Assembly (NCBI GenBank): GCA_025360455.1
Contig: JANYCF010000100.1
Coordinates: 1-44,465, forward strand
Length of the DNA: 44,465 nucleotides
Direction of reading: 5' to 3'
Source of the DNA: Opitutaceae bacterium
Lineage (GTDB): Bacteria > Verrucomicrobiota > Verrucomicrobiia > Opitutales > Opitutaceae
The notes beneath the pieces are model-generated. The model ran no database searches. It had not been told where the DNA came from and saw nothing but the letters and a program-made list of their open reading frames with translations. Below are positions 7,722-15,725 of the stretch, piece by piece (the stretch's first letter is position 1; the number at the start of each line of letters is the position of its first letter). The position numbers were made by a program, and so were the translations under genes.

Positions 7722-8676
7722 GTGGCCCTTTGCGCTTGATTGGTTGGAGAATGAATTGAGGAGAGTATTCCGGCTGAGCCAGCTCGTCGGGGCTGCGTTC
7801 GAATTTCACCGGCACCTGGCCGGCGAGCGAGAGGTTGATGCTGTGCAGCCCGGCGTCGGGGAGCTTCTTGGCCATATCCAAAACGGAATCCAGTTGGGCC
7901 ACCTGTTTGTAGAAATCAACTTTGCGGGAGAAAATAATCTCGGCGACATCCTGCGATTTCACGGCAATCTCGTCGCGTTCCGCCAGTTTCGCCAATGAAA
8001 CAATCATCCAGCCGCGGTAGAGGTGCGGCGCTTCGATTTGTGCGGTGGTGAGAAGCTTCGAAACATCTTCCATACCGATGATGGGCGCATAACCCGTCCC
8101 CTGCCGCACGAGTCGGATGCCATCAAGCCACGGCAGCTGCCAATCATAGTTCGTGCCTTCATACACGACACCATCTTTCGCCACGTAAAGTTGTTTGGGC
8201 CGGCCCAAGCCATCTTGCGCCTGAATCCGCGCCACCGGGGTGCGCTCCTGCAAGTTCACCATCAGCATATCGGGGAATTTCCGCGTCACCACTGCCACCT
8301 TTACCTGCCCTTGAGCGGTGAGCCGATTCCGCAGCGCGGGCAAATCCAACGCCATCAGCGTGGCGCCCTTGGGCAGCGCGAGGATTTGCTCGACCCATTT
8401 TTTGGGCAAAGTCCCATCGGTAATCACCGCCAGATCGCGTACCGGTTCACTGTTTACCGAGTCGGCAAAAGCCACACGATCCGTCTGCCACTCATAGGTG
8501 AAATGATAAATTCCAAAAACAAGTCCACCCACCAAGACGGTGAGTCCACTGACTTTCAACCAAGCGGTATATTGACGCTTGCGCCCCTTCGATGACATGG
8601 CGCGCGGTTTCACCTCCTGGCTGATTTCACGCCAAGACCGGCCCGACCTGACTGCTGTAGGGGTTACTTCGCTCAT
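7711..8676 (-). CDS. ftsQ: Cell division protein FtsQ/DivIB
   Basis: A 321-aa bitopic membrane protein of the divisome. The ATG at 8676 is chosen because it overlaps the ddl stop codon in an ATGA junction; the longer open frame up to 8736 would begin deep inside ddl. A basic cytosolic tail (SSKGRKRQYTAW) precedes one transmembrane segment at about residues 40-58. A POTRA-like region (about 68-140) follows, including VVTRKFPDMLMVNLQERTPV, which matches the usual xxRxxPxxLxVxxxERxPV pattern. The C-terminal beta domain would bind FtsB/FtsL. Position between ddl and ftsA is the classic ddl-ftsQ-ftsA-ftsZ order. Confidence 0.88.
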   Translation of the reverse strand: MSEVTPTAVRSGRSWREISQEVKPRAMSSKGRKRQYTAWLKVSGLTVLVGGLVFGIYHFTYEWQTDRVAFADSVNSEPVRDLAVITDGTLPKKWVEQILALPKGATLMALDLPALRNRLTAQGQVKVAVVTRKFPDMLMVNLQERTPVARIQAQDGLGRPKQLYVAKDGVVYEGTNYDWQLPWLDGIRLVRQGTGYAPIIGMEDVSKLLTTAQIEAPHLYRGWMIVSLAKLAERDEIAVKSQDVAEIIFSRKVDFYKQVAQLDSVLDMAKKLPDAGLHSINLSLAGQVPVKFERSPDELAQPEYSPQFILQPIKRKGPREF

Positions 8677-9608
8677 CGCTTCGCTGACTGCGCCAAATGA
8701 AAACGCTCCACGGCAGGTCCAACCATCTCGCGGCACAGCGCGCTAAAATCCAGACCCACGCAACGGGCGCTCATCGGTAGCAGACTCGTTCCTTTCATGC
8801 CGGGCAGAGTATTTATTTCCAGCAAATAAATTTCATTTTCTGCGGAAACCATAAAATCGATTCGCGCGTAGTCGCGACACCCGCACGCGGCGAATGCCGT
8901 CTCGGCTGCGGCGCGCATCTGCGCCGCCAATTCTTCGGAGATCGCGGCCGGCGCATAATACTCCGTCTCGCCGGAGGTGTACTTGCTGGTGAAATCAAAT
9001 ACGCCGGACTTCGGCACGATTTCCACCACACCCATCGCCCGGCCTTTGAGCAAGCCCACGGTGAATTCCCGACCGAGAATGCGTTTTTCTAAAATCCATT
9101 CGCCCGTTTTTAGTCCCGCATGGGCAACTTCCAGTCCGGCCCGGTTTGAAACAATCTGCAAACCGAAGCTGCTGCCCTGCCGGTTGGGTTTGAACACCAC
9201 CTGTTCTCCGTACTGCTGGATGATTTCCGCCACCGCAGGTTTCTCCGCCGCAAGAAAGCAATGCCCCGGGGCAATTGGCACCCCCGCCGCGGCCACGGCC
9301 AGCCGGGTGCGCCATTTATCGAAACACAGGTCACTCGCTTGGGCATCGCATCCGGCATAATGAATACCGGCCGCGTCCAGCAGCCGCTGCATGCCGCCGT
9401 CTTCTCCAAAAGTACCGTGCAACGTCGAGTAAACCACATGCCGCGCCGGATCGAGGCCGAGCGGGACGGAGTCAGTGGTCACGATGATTTTTTCGGTCGG
9501 ATAGGACAAAGTCATGGCCTGAGCCACGGCTTTGCCCGAGCCGAGCGAGACTTCACTTTCCGAGGAGGTACCGCCACAAAGGACGGCGATGATGGGAGAG
9601 GGAGTCAT
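8673..9608 (-). CDS. ddl: D-alanine--D-alanine ligase
   Basis: An ATP-grasp enzyme that joins two D-Ala for the peptidoglycan stem peptide. At 311 aa it is the size of DdlB-type enzymes. Motifs: N-terminal VLCGGTSSESEVSL (residues 9-22), ATP-loop KPNRQGSSFG (140-149), and the Mg-binding set Asp251, Glu264 and Asn266 in the segments ARIDFMV and LLEINTLPGM. The start is preceded by an A/T-rich leader of the type TCCAAAATCGAAA with no Shine-Dalgarno sequence. Its stop overlaps the ftsQ start by 4 bases. A 220-bp repeat-rich gap separates it from the murC-murB fusion. Confidence 0.95.
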   Translation of the reverse strand: MTPSPIIAVLCGGTSSESEVSLGSGKAVAQAMTLSYPTEKIIVTTDSVPLGLDPARHVVYSTLHGTFGEDGGMQRLLDAAGIHYAGCDAQASDLCFDKWRTRLAVAAAGVPIAPGHCFLAAEKPAVAEIIQQYGEQVVFKPNRQGSSFGLQIVSNRAGLEVAHAGLKTGEWILEKRILGREFTVGLLKGRAMGVVEIVPKSGVFDFTSKYTSGETEYYAPAAISEELAAQMRAAAETAFAACGCRDYARIDFMVSAENEIYLLEINTLPGMKGTSLLPMSARCVGLDFSALCREMVGPAVERFHLAQSAKR

Positions 9609-9828
9609 TTTCGATTTTGGATTTCCGATTTTCGAGTAGAAACACCCGTGGCGAAGGATTGTGTGCTATGAAAATAAGCCCAGCGGAGGTAGGGCGCGCT
9701 ATCCCTAACGCGCCGTGAGTTTTCGCCCTGCTCCGGCGGGTTAGCGATAACCCGCCCTACCCAGGAGCCAGATAGCCGGGACGCTGCCGACATACCCAAT
9801 CGAAAATCCAGAATTAAAAATCGAAAAT
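9609..9828. repeat. Composite repeat region between murCB and ddl
   Basis: The middle (9687-9760) is a family C palindrome with inverted ends GGTAGGGCG and CGCCCTACC. It is built of two smaller hairpins, GGGCGCGCTATCCCTAACGC and GGCGGGTTAGCGATAACCCG. On both sides lie related A/T-rich segments of the AATCGAAAATCC type in opposite orientations (about 9608-9639 and 9798-9830). The whole gap therefore looks like an inverted-repeat element inserted into the operon. No gene is seen in it. Confidence 0.55.
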
Positions 9829-12153
9829 TCATAGCAGGTCTTTCCAGTTTTGACCGAACAACAGGACTTCCGGTTCCAGATCGATGCCGCGGACACTCTT
9901 CGCCCGCTCCCGCACACGCCGGATGAGACCAATGATGTCCGCGCTCGTGGCGTGACCGCGGTTCACGATGAAATTCGCATGCACCGACGATACTTCCGCA
10001 TCCCCCACCCGCTCGCCTTTCAGGCCGAGTTCATCGATGAGGCGACCCGCCGAAGTGCCGGCGGGATTTTTAAAAATACAACCCGCACTGGGTTCGCGCG
10101 GCTGGGATTCCTGCCGCTTCTTCTGATAAACATCGATCTGCCGCCGAATGTCCTGCGCCTCCGATTGCGCGGCTGGTTTCAAATACGCCCCCAGCGCCAC
10201 GGCGTCGTGCAACTCGCCGCAATGCCGGTAATCGACATGCATCTCCGCTTTCCGCATCACGCGTTTTTCGCCCGTGAGCGTCATCAGGTGGACCTCCTCC
10301 ACCACATCGAAAATCCATCCGCCCATCGCGCCGGCATTCATCCGCAGCGCCCCGCCAATCGAAGCCGGAATGCCTTCGAGAAACTCGAAGCCGACCAAAC
10401 CAGCCTTTGTCGCCAGTCCACAAAGATTTTTCAGACGCAGTCCCGCCCCCACCCACAGCCGGCCATCCGGCTGCACCTCGAATTTTTGCCAGTTCTCCTG
10501 TGCGAGACTGATCACGAGACCGTCCACGCCGGCATCCGGCACGAGCAAATTGGAACCACGACCCAGCATCAGCACGGACAAATGCCGCGCGTGCGCCGCA
10601 GCCAGCAGCAATTGCAGGTCCGCCTCATTCGCGGGCTCGGCATAAAGGCGGGCCGGACCACCCACGCGCATCGTGGTTTTTGGCCCGAGCAATTCTCGCT
10701 CGGTGAATTTCGTAGCAGGGGAAAGCTGCGGCCGGATCGCCGCGATAAATTCAGCCCAAGCTTGCTCGCGCATTTCTTCCGCGCGCAGGCCGACGACAAA
10801 TTCCTGTCCGGTCTGCTCTATGTCACCGGCTCCGACAAAAGCCACCATGTCACCCGGTAGCAGCGCCCCTTTGAGCGCCGCGAGCAAGCCGGCAGCATTG
10901 CCGGGCAAGTAAGTAATCGGCTGAGTGCTGCCGCCTTTCTTAAACTCCGCATAGATATCGGCGGTCGTCCCGCCGGTTACGGGCGCTTCACTCGCGGCAT
11001 AAACATCCAGGAGAAAAACCTGATCGGCTCCGGCTAAGGCGGCGGCAAACTCCGCTTTGAACTGCGCCGTGCGCGTATAGCGGTGTGGCTGGAAAACCAC
11101 CAGCAAGCGCTGGGCGCTCTTGCGCAAACCCGACAGCAAGGCGCGAATCTCCGTCGGATGATGCGCGTAATCTTCGATCACCGTCACGAGACGCGAAGCG
11201 TAGAGACAAGTCTGGCGGCGGCGCACGCCGGCGAAAAGGCTGAGTGAATCGGAGGTAATTTTCGCTCCGAGTTGTTGCGCCACCGCGAGCGCCGCGGCGG
11301 CATTGGCCGCATTGAAATCTCCGAGAGCCCGGACCGTCGCTTCCTGAATCGCGAACTTGCCGCTGAGCGACAACGTCTGGCGACCTTCCGCCTCCCGTTG
11401 AATGGAATATTGAAAATCTCCGGTGCGACCAAAGGTGAATGCGGGAGTTTGGCGTGTCGTGCGCGCTTGCAGGCGCTGCGAAAGCACACAGGCATCACTG
11501 GTAAACACTGCTCCCTTGGTCCGGCCAAAGAGCGCGGCAAATTCATTCTCCAAATCGGCCAGCCGCGGATAATGATCGGCGTGATCCCAATCCAGATTCA
11601 CCGCGAGCGTGATCTCCGGAGAAAAATTACTGATGGTGCCGTCGCTCTCATCGACCTCGGCAATCACCCACTCACCGGCCAGCCGCGCGGGAGGCAGCGT
11701 GTTACCCTGGAAAAGTCCGCCGAGCACCCAGCCGCACTCGAAGCCGGCCCGTTGCAAAGTCGTGATCAACATCGCCGTGGTCGTCGTCTTGCCATGCGAA
11801 CCCACCACCGCCACAAGGCGGCGATCACGCGTCACGGCCGCCAGCATCTCGCCGCGCCGCATCTGCGTCAGGCCGCGCGCCACCGCGCGTTGCCGGGTCG
11901 GATGCGACGGTGCCACCGCCGAAGTATAAACAATCAGCTCCGTCGCATCGGGGGCGGCGTTGACCGCCGTAAGCTTCACTCCGGCCTGCTCCAGCACCTC
12001 GCGGGTCGCAGGATTCCAATGATCATCCTCGGCGCTCACGACAAAACCCCGCTGCAGCAAAAACATTCCCAACGGCGTCATGCCCATCCCGCCCGCCCCG
12101 AGCAAATGCACGTGCCGAATAGTCCGACCGAAGATGAGTGGCAGATCGTTCAT
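9829..12153 (-). CDS. murC-murB: MurC-MurB fusion: UDP-MurNAc--L-Ala ligase / UDP-GlcNAc-enolpyruvate reductase
   Basis: A 774-aa protein joining two successive cytosolic peptidoglycan-precursor enzymes. Residues 1 to about 460 are MurC: dinucleotide-like start HLLGAGGMGM (17-26), P-loop GSHGKTTTT (118-126), and EDYAHHPTEI (327-336) in the C-terminal domain. Residues about 485-774 are MurB, a FAD enzyme: TMRVGGPA (494-501), GRGSNLLVPD (531-540), GIPASIGGALRMNAGAMGG (594-612) and a C-terminal substrate region. The usual catalytic Ser of the GSxFKNP motif is Cys692 in SAGCIFKNP, a variant I recall from other MurBs. The absence of an extra Tyr loop suggests a type II MurB. The start overlaps the murG stop by 4 bases. 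Confidence 0.93.
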   Translation of the reverse strand: MNDLPLIFGRTIRHVHLLGAGGMGMTPLGMFLLQRGFVVSAEDDHWNPATREVLEQAGVKLTAVNAAPDATELIVYTSAVAPSHPTRQRAVARGLTQMRRGEMLAAVTRDRRLVAVVGSHGKTTTTAMLITTLQRAGFECGWVLGGLFQGNTLPPARLAGEWVIAEVDESDGTISNFSPEITLAVNLDWDHADHYPRLADLENEFAALFGRTKGAVFTSDACVLSQRLQARTTRQTPAFTFGRTGDFQYSIQREAEGRQTLSLSGKFAIQEATVRALGDFNAANAAAALAVAQQLGAKITSDSLSLFAGVRRRQTCLYASRLVTVIEDYAHHPTEIRALLSGLRKSAQRLLVVFQPHRYTRTAQFKAEFAAALAGADQVFLLDVYAASEAPVTGGTTADIYAEFKKGGSTQPITYLPGNAAGLLAALKGALLPGDMVAFVGAGDIEQTGQEFVVGLRAEEMREQAWAEFIAAIRPQLSPATKFTERELLGPKTTMRVGGPARLYAEPANEADLQLLLAAAHARHLSVLMLGRGSNLLVPDAGVDGLVISLAQENWQKFEVQPDGRLWVGAGLRLKNLCGLATKAGLVGFEFLEGIPASIGGALRMNAGAMGGWIFDVVEEVHLMTLTGEKRVMRKAEMHVDYRHCGELHDAVALGAYLKPAAQSEAQDIRRQIDVYQKKRQESQPREPSAGCIFKNPAGTSAGRLIDELGLKGERVGDAEVSSVHANFIVNRGHATSADIIGLIRRVRERAKSVRGIDLEPEVLLFGQNWKDLL

Positions 12154-13292
12154 CCGGCGGGTTGCAGCGCGTCCGCTGGTTTCGCTTGGTTGCCCGACAA
12201 GTCGCGCTTGGCCAATGCTTCCAAATCACGCACCATGGTTTCGATCGTATTTTCCTCGGCCATGCGGCGAAGATTGCCGCGGAATTTATTAATCAACCAA
12301 TCGTTGAACAACACATCGGAAACTTCCTGCTTGAGGGTGGCGAGCGCGGTTTCCGGTACGACCACGCCGCCGCCTTGCTGCTCGAAATGCTGGGCGTTCG
12401 CCTGCTGGTGATTGTCGGCGGCGAAAGGATACGGAATTAAAATCGCGGGAGTTTCGCAGCAAATCAGCTCGGCGATTGTGCCCGCCCCCGCCCGTCCCAC
12501 GACGAGATCCGCGGCGGAAAACAGCGCACCCACCCGATCCGTGAACGGCTCGAACCAGGCCCGGATGATCGCGCCTGTCTTCGTGCGCAACTCGCGCACC
12601 TGCATCTCGCCTTTGCCCGGGCCGGTCACGCACCAGACTTGCACGCCTTCCCGCGCCAGCCACTCGCTGTTCGTTTCCACCCAGCTATTGAGCGGACCGG
12701 AGCCTTGGCTGCCACCGACGATCACGAGTAATTTTTGTTGAGGATCGACGCCGAGAATAGCCCGCGCCTCCAGCCGGGGAATTCGCCTGACCTCCTGGCG
12801 CACGGGCAAACCCGTATGACGGACCAGCAAACCGAGCCGGCCCGGCAGCCGCACCCCATGGGGCAAATACAGCCGATGCGCGACCCGCGAGAGCAAACGA
12901 ATCGCGCGGCCGGGAATGCGGTTCGCCTCATGCAATGCTACCGGCACATCGAGCAGGCGACCCGCAAACACCACGCCGGCATTGGTGAAGCCGCCGAAGC
13001 CCACAATCACTTGAGGGTGGTGGTGCCGCACGTAATTCAAACTAAAATTCAGTCCCTTCGCGAGGTACCAGCAGAACCGAATGAGTTCAACCGGTCGCCA
13101 ACCAAACGGCGCGCCCGGCACGGGCACGGCGAGGAGATTCGGATATTTGCCGCACAACCGGGCATCCACTTTTTTTTCGCTGATGAAGAGCGTCGTGGTA
13201 TGACCGCGCGCCTGCAACGCCTCGGCCAGCGCGATCCCCGGAGCGAGATGTCCGCCCGTGCCCCCGCAAGCGATGAGAAATTTGTGGTTCAT
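12150..13292 (-). CDS. murG: UDP-GlcNAc:lipid I N-acetylglucosamine transferase MurG
   Basis: A peripheral membrane glycosyltransferase (GT28) that makes lipid II. At 380 aa it is of normal length. Motifs are the glycine-rich loop ACGGTGGHLAPGIALAEAL (residues 8-26), HEANRIPGRAIRLL (the HExNxxPG motif), VGGSQGSGPLN in the C-terminal domain, and the donor-site region VVGRAGAGTIAELICCETPAI. The start ATG at 13292 is preceded by a 226-bp repeat-containing gap from ftsW, so murG-murCB may have its own promoter or be read through. It couples to murCB through an ATGA overlap. Confidence 0.95.
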   Translation of the reverse strand: MNHKFLIACGGTGGHLAPGIALAEALQARGHTTTLFISEKKVDARLCGKYPNLLAVPVPGAPFGWRPVELIRFCWYLAKGLNFSLNYVRHHHPQVIVGFGGFTNAGVVFAGRLLDVPVALHEANRIPGRAIRLLSRVAHRLYLPHGVRLPGRLGLLVRHTGLPVRQEVRRIPRLEARAILGVDPQQKLLVIVGGSQGSGPLNSWVETNSEWLAREGVQVWCVTGPGKGEMQVRELRTKTGAIIRAWFEPFTDRVGALFSAADLVVGRAGAGTIAELICCETPAILIPYPFAADNHQQANAQHFEQQGGGVVVPETALATLKQEVSDVLFNDWLINKFRGNLRRMAEENTIETMVRDLEALAKRDLSGNQAKPADALQPAG

Positions 13293-13314
13293 CGGGCGAT
13301 CCTCGTTTTGAAAA

Positions 13315-13400
13315 TGTAGCCGCGTTGGAGCGCAAGTGACAACGTGGTTCGCATGCGCCGCGCACCCCGTTTTCGGGCTGCGCCCTCAAACGCGGCTACA
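13315..13400. repeat. Palindromic repeat family A, copy 2
   Basis: The ends TGTAGCCGCGTT and AACGCGGCTACA are a perfect 12-bp inverted pair around a GC-rich core. Related copies are at 594-715 and 32864-32941. It sits in the ftsW-murG gap and could form a long hairpin in the mRNA. Confidence 0.7.
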
Positions 13401-13420
13401 GGGCAAACATTGATGCCGAG

Positions 13421-13503
13421 CTGTAGGAGCCGCTTTATGCCGCGATGGCGGGTGAGCGAGCGCATTTCAATATTCGTATCGGGGCATAAAGCCCCTCCTA
13501 CAG
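13421..13503. repeat. CTGTAGGAG palindrome (family B)
   Basis: The ends CTGTAGGAGCCGCTTTATGC and GCATAAAGCCCCTCCTACAG are imperfect 20-bp inverted arms. This arrangement is typical of REP-like extragenic palindromes. It lies 20 bases from the family A copy in the same ftsW-murG gap. Confidence 0.65.
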
Positions 13504-13518
13504 TTTCGGCAAAGGTCT

Positions 13519-14685
13519 TCATGCCGCCACCTCTACGAGTGAACGCTTCCGCACCAGCGGCCGCGGCCGGGCCCACGTCCGCGCACTGTTGATGATGATG
13601 CCAACGAGCAAGCCCATGAGCAAAAGATTGGAGCCACCGGCACTGATAAACGGCAGGGACATGCCCTTGGTCGGCACGAGACCCGTGACGACCGCGAGAT
13701 TGATAATCGCCTGGAGACAGATCAGGAGCACGCAACCCGTGACGACGAGAAACTGAAATAGATTCGGTGCGCGGCGCACATGCATCAGGCCGGCGATGAA
13801 GATCGTCACGAACAAACCCACGACGAGCAGCGTGAAGATCAGACCCATTTCCTCTCCGAGAATCGCGAAGATGAAATCCGTGTGCGCTTCGGGCAAAAAG
13901 GATTGTTGCTGCCGGCCGTTGCCCAAACCCACGCCATCAATACCCCCGGCGGCAAAAGCCAGAATCGCCTGCCAAAGCTGATAGGCACCCTCGGTGCGAT
14001 TGCCCTCCACGTCCATGAACGCCGTGATCCGGCGGAGGCGATTGGGATTGTGAATGATCAACACCACAAAGCCCATGAGCGCGAGCGACACAGAGGGGAG
14101 CAGAAAACGCAGCCGCCCACCGGCGAGAAACAACAGCCCCACACCGATGGTGCCCGTCAGCAACGCCGTGCCAAAATCCGGTTCCGCCAAAATGAGCACC
14201 GCAAATCCGCCCACCAAGGCGCAGGGCGTAACAAAGCCTTTCATGAAATCGTGCAGCTTGTTCTGATTCACGGCGAGGTAGTGCGAGAGACAGAACACCA
14301 TGGCGAGTTTGGCGAATTCCGAAACTTGCAAGCGCACCCCGCCCAAACCCAACCAGCGCCGACTCCCCTTAACCGAAATCCCAATGTGCGGAATCATCAC
14401 GAGGAGGAGCGCCACGACGGACACGATGCCGATGATCCAGGCAAATTTGCGCAGTTGCTCCAGATCCGCGCGCGCCATCACCCAACCACCGCCAATCGCG
14501 AGCGCGAGGAAGATCAGCTGCTTGTACAAATACGCGGTCGCTCCTCCCACCGCGCGGGAACTTGCGCTGAATAATACGGCCAAGCCAATCGCCAGCAGCG
14601 TGGAGACGCAGAGCAGAATGATGCTCGCCGGGGTGATGGCGAGTTGGCGGCGGGGAGGCGCTTCCGCGCTCGGCGTGCTCACCAT
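13519..14685 (-). CDS. ftsW: Peptidoglycan glycosyltransferase FtsW (SEDS family)
   Basis: A 388-aa polytopic SEDS protein that polymerises septal glycan together with FtsI. About ten hydrophobic segments are visible from residue 20 onward. Family signatures include SRRWLGLGGVRLQVSEFAKL (ending in the SEFAK motif), the AGGIDGVGLGNGRQQQSFLPEAHTDFIFAI loop region (about residues 255-285; only landmarks given), and GLVPTKGMSLPFISAGGSN near the C-terminus. Its place between murD and murG is the usual one for ftsW, which supports FtsW over RodA. A LysM protein gene lies directly upstream, 21 bases away. Confidence 0.93.
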   Translation of the reverse strand: MVSTPSAEAPPRRQLAITPASIILLCVSTLLAIGLAVLFSASSRAVGGATAYLYKQLIFLALAIGGGWVMARADLEQLRKFAWIIGIVSVVALLLVMIPHIGISVKGSRRWLGLGGVRLQVSEFAKLAMVFCLSHYLAVNQNKLHDFMKGFVTPCALVGGFAVLILAEPDFGTALLTGTIGVGLLFLAGGRLRFLLPSVSLALMGFVVLIIHNPNRLRRITAFMDVEGNRTEGAYQLWQAILAFAAGGIDGVGLGNGRQQQSFLPEAHTDFIFAILGEEMGLIFTLLVVGLFVTIFIAGLMHVRRAPNLFQFLVVTGCVLLICLQAIINLAVVTGLVPTKGMSLPFISAGGSNLLLMGLLVGIIINSARTWARPRPLVRKRSLVEVAA

Positions 14686-14706
14686 GGGAGTGGCGATAAA
14701 AACCGT

Positions 14707-15672
14707 TTACTTGGGAGCTTCCTCGGACTTGGGCTCTTCCACCTTGATCGTCGGCACGTCGGTCGAAGCACCGCCGCTCAAACCGGAGTCGAGATCCTGA
14801 CCGGGAGGCGGTGGCTTGATTTCAAATTGCGCGGCAGCCTCGACCGCAGATGGCTCAGCATGCGGAGCGGTGACTGAAGTGGGCTTGGCCGCAGGTGTCG
14901 ATGCAGTGGATTTCGCGACCGGCGCGACCGTTTTCGCAGTCGACTTGACCGCGCTCTTGGCCGCAGCAGATTTGCCACCGGGAATCACCAAGGGTTGACC
15001 GACACGAATTTTCGCTGGGTCGGTGATATTATTCGCCGCCGCGAGATCGCCTACCTTCACCTGATATTTGCGAGCGATGGTGCCGAGACTTTCGCCATTC
15101 GCCACGACGTGCTTAACGATTTCAGTGCTCGTGCGAACCGGTGCTTCCGCCGGTGCAGGAGCGGCTGCGGTGGTCGCGGGTAAAGACAAAGATAGCGAGT
15201 TGTCGGCCGGTGCCCCCACCGGAATCGGCTTGCCCGGAATCATCAACTTCTTGCCGGGTTTCAGCGAGGAACTACCGGTGAGATTGTTGGCTTTAGACAG
15301 TTCGGAGACGGTGATATGATTTTTCTTGGCAATGGTCCACAGGCTATCGCCTTTTTGAATCGTGTAGGAGGTGACGGGCGAGACATTCGCAGCCGCATTT
15401 TTCGCGGGAGTGATAGCCGCAGCGTTAGGCGAACCGGGACGGGTCGGAGTAGCGCGACCCGGAGTGGCATCCGTGGGGTAGAACGGCGCGATCGGTGCGG
15501 CGGCAACGGAGCTGTAACTTTGATCTGGTCCGGCTCCCGCCGCACTCGGAACCGTGGCGTCGGGCGTCGGCACATTGCGGGGCGACGAAGAGCAACCGGG
15601 GCTGGCGAAAATACCGAAAAAGGCGAGCAAATGGATTGCTACGACCCATCCAAAGATCTGGAGAATTTTCAT
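14707..15672 (-). CDS. Exported protein with two LysM domains
   Basis: A 321-aa protein. The N-terminal hydrophobic segment (residues 5-24) is followed by SPGCSSS, which could be a non-canonical lipobox at Cys27. An Ala/Pro/Thr-rich linker leads to LysM 1 (about 102-146, YTIQKGDSLWTIAKK to LKPGKKLMIP) and LysM 2 (about 187-231, HVVANGESLGTIARK to IRVGQPLVIP). The Lys/Ala/Pro-rich tail ends in an acidic segment (KVEEPKSEEAPK). LysM domains bind GlcNAc in peptidoglycan, so the protein probably anchors something to the wall or septum. No catalytic domain is present. It lies 53 bases after murD and 21 before ftsW, so it is likely a division-associated gene. Confidence 0.85.
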   Translation of the reverse strand: MKILQIFGWVVAIHLLAFFGIFASPGCSSSPRNVPTPDATVPSAAGAGPDQSYSSVAAAPIAPFYPTDATPGRATPTRPGSPNAAAITPAKNAAANVSPVTSYTIQKGDSLWTIAKKNHITVSELSKANNLTGSSSLKPGKKLMIPGKPIPVGAPADNSLSLSLPATTAAAPAPAEAPVRTSTEIVKHVVANGESLGTIARKYQVKVGDLAAANNITDPAKIRVGQPLVIPGGKSAAAKSAVKSTAKTVAPVAKSTASTPAAKPTSVTAPHAEPSAVEAAAQFEIKPPPPGQDLDSGLSGGASTDVPTIKVEEPKSEEAPK

Positions 15673-15725
15673 GGCAGAATATGAGTGGCTGATTTTGAGT
15701 TTTGCTATCTAAAAATGAAAGTTAT

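Noticed and set aside
9850-12411. Long plus-strand ORFs opposite murC-murB and murG
   Set aside because: They are His/Arg-rich antisense shadows of strongly conserved genes, a common effect of high GC content.
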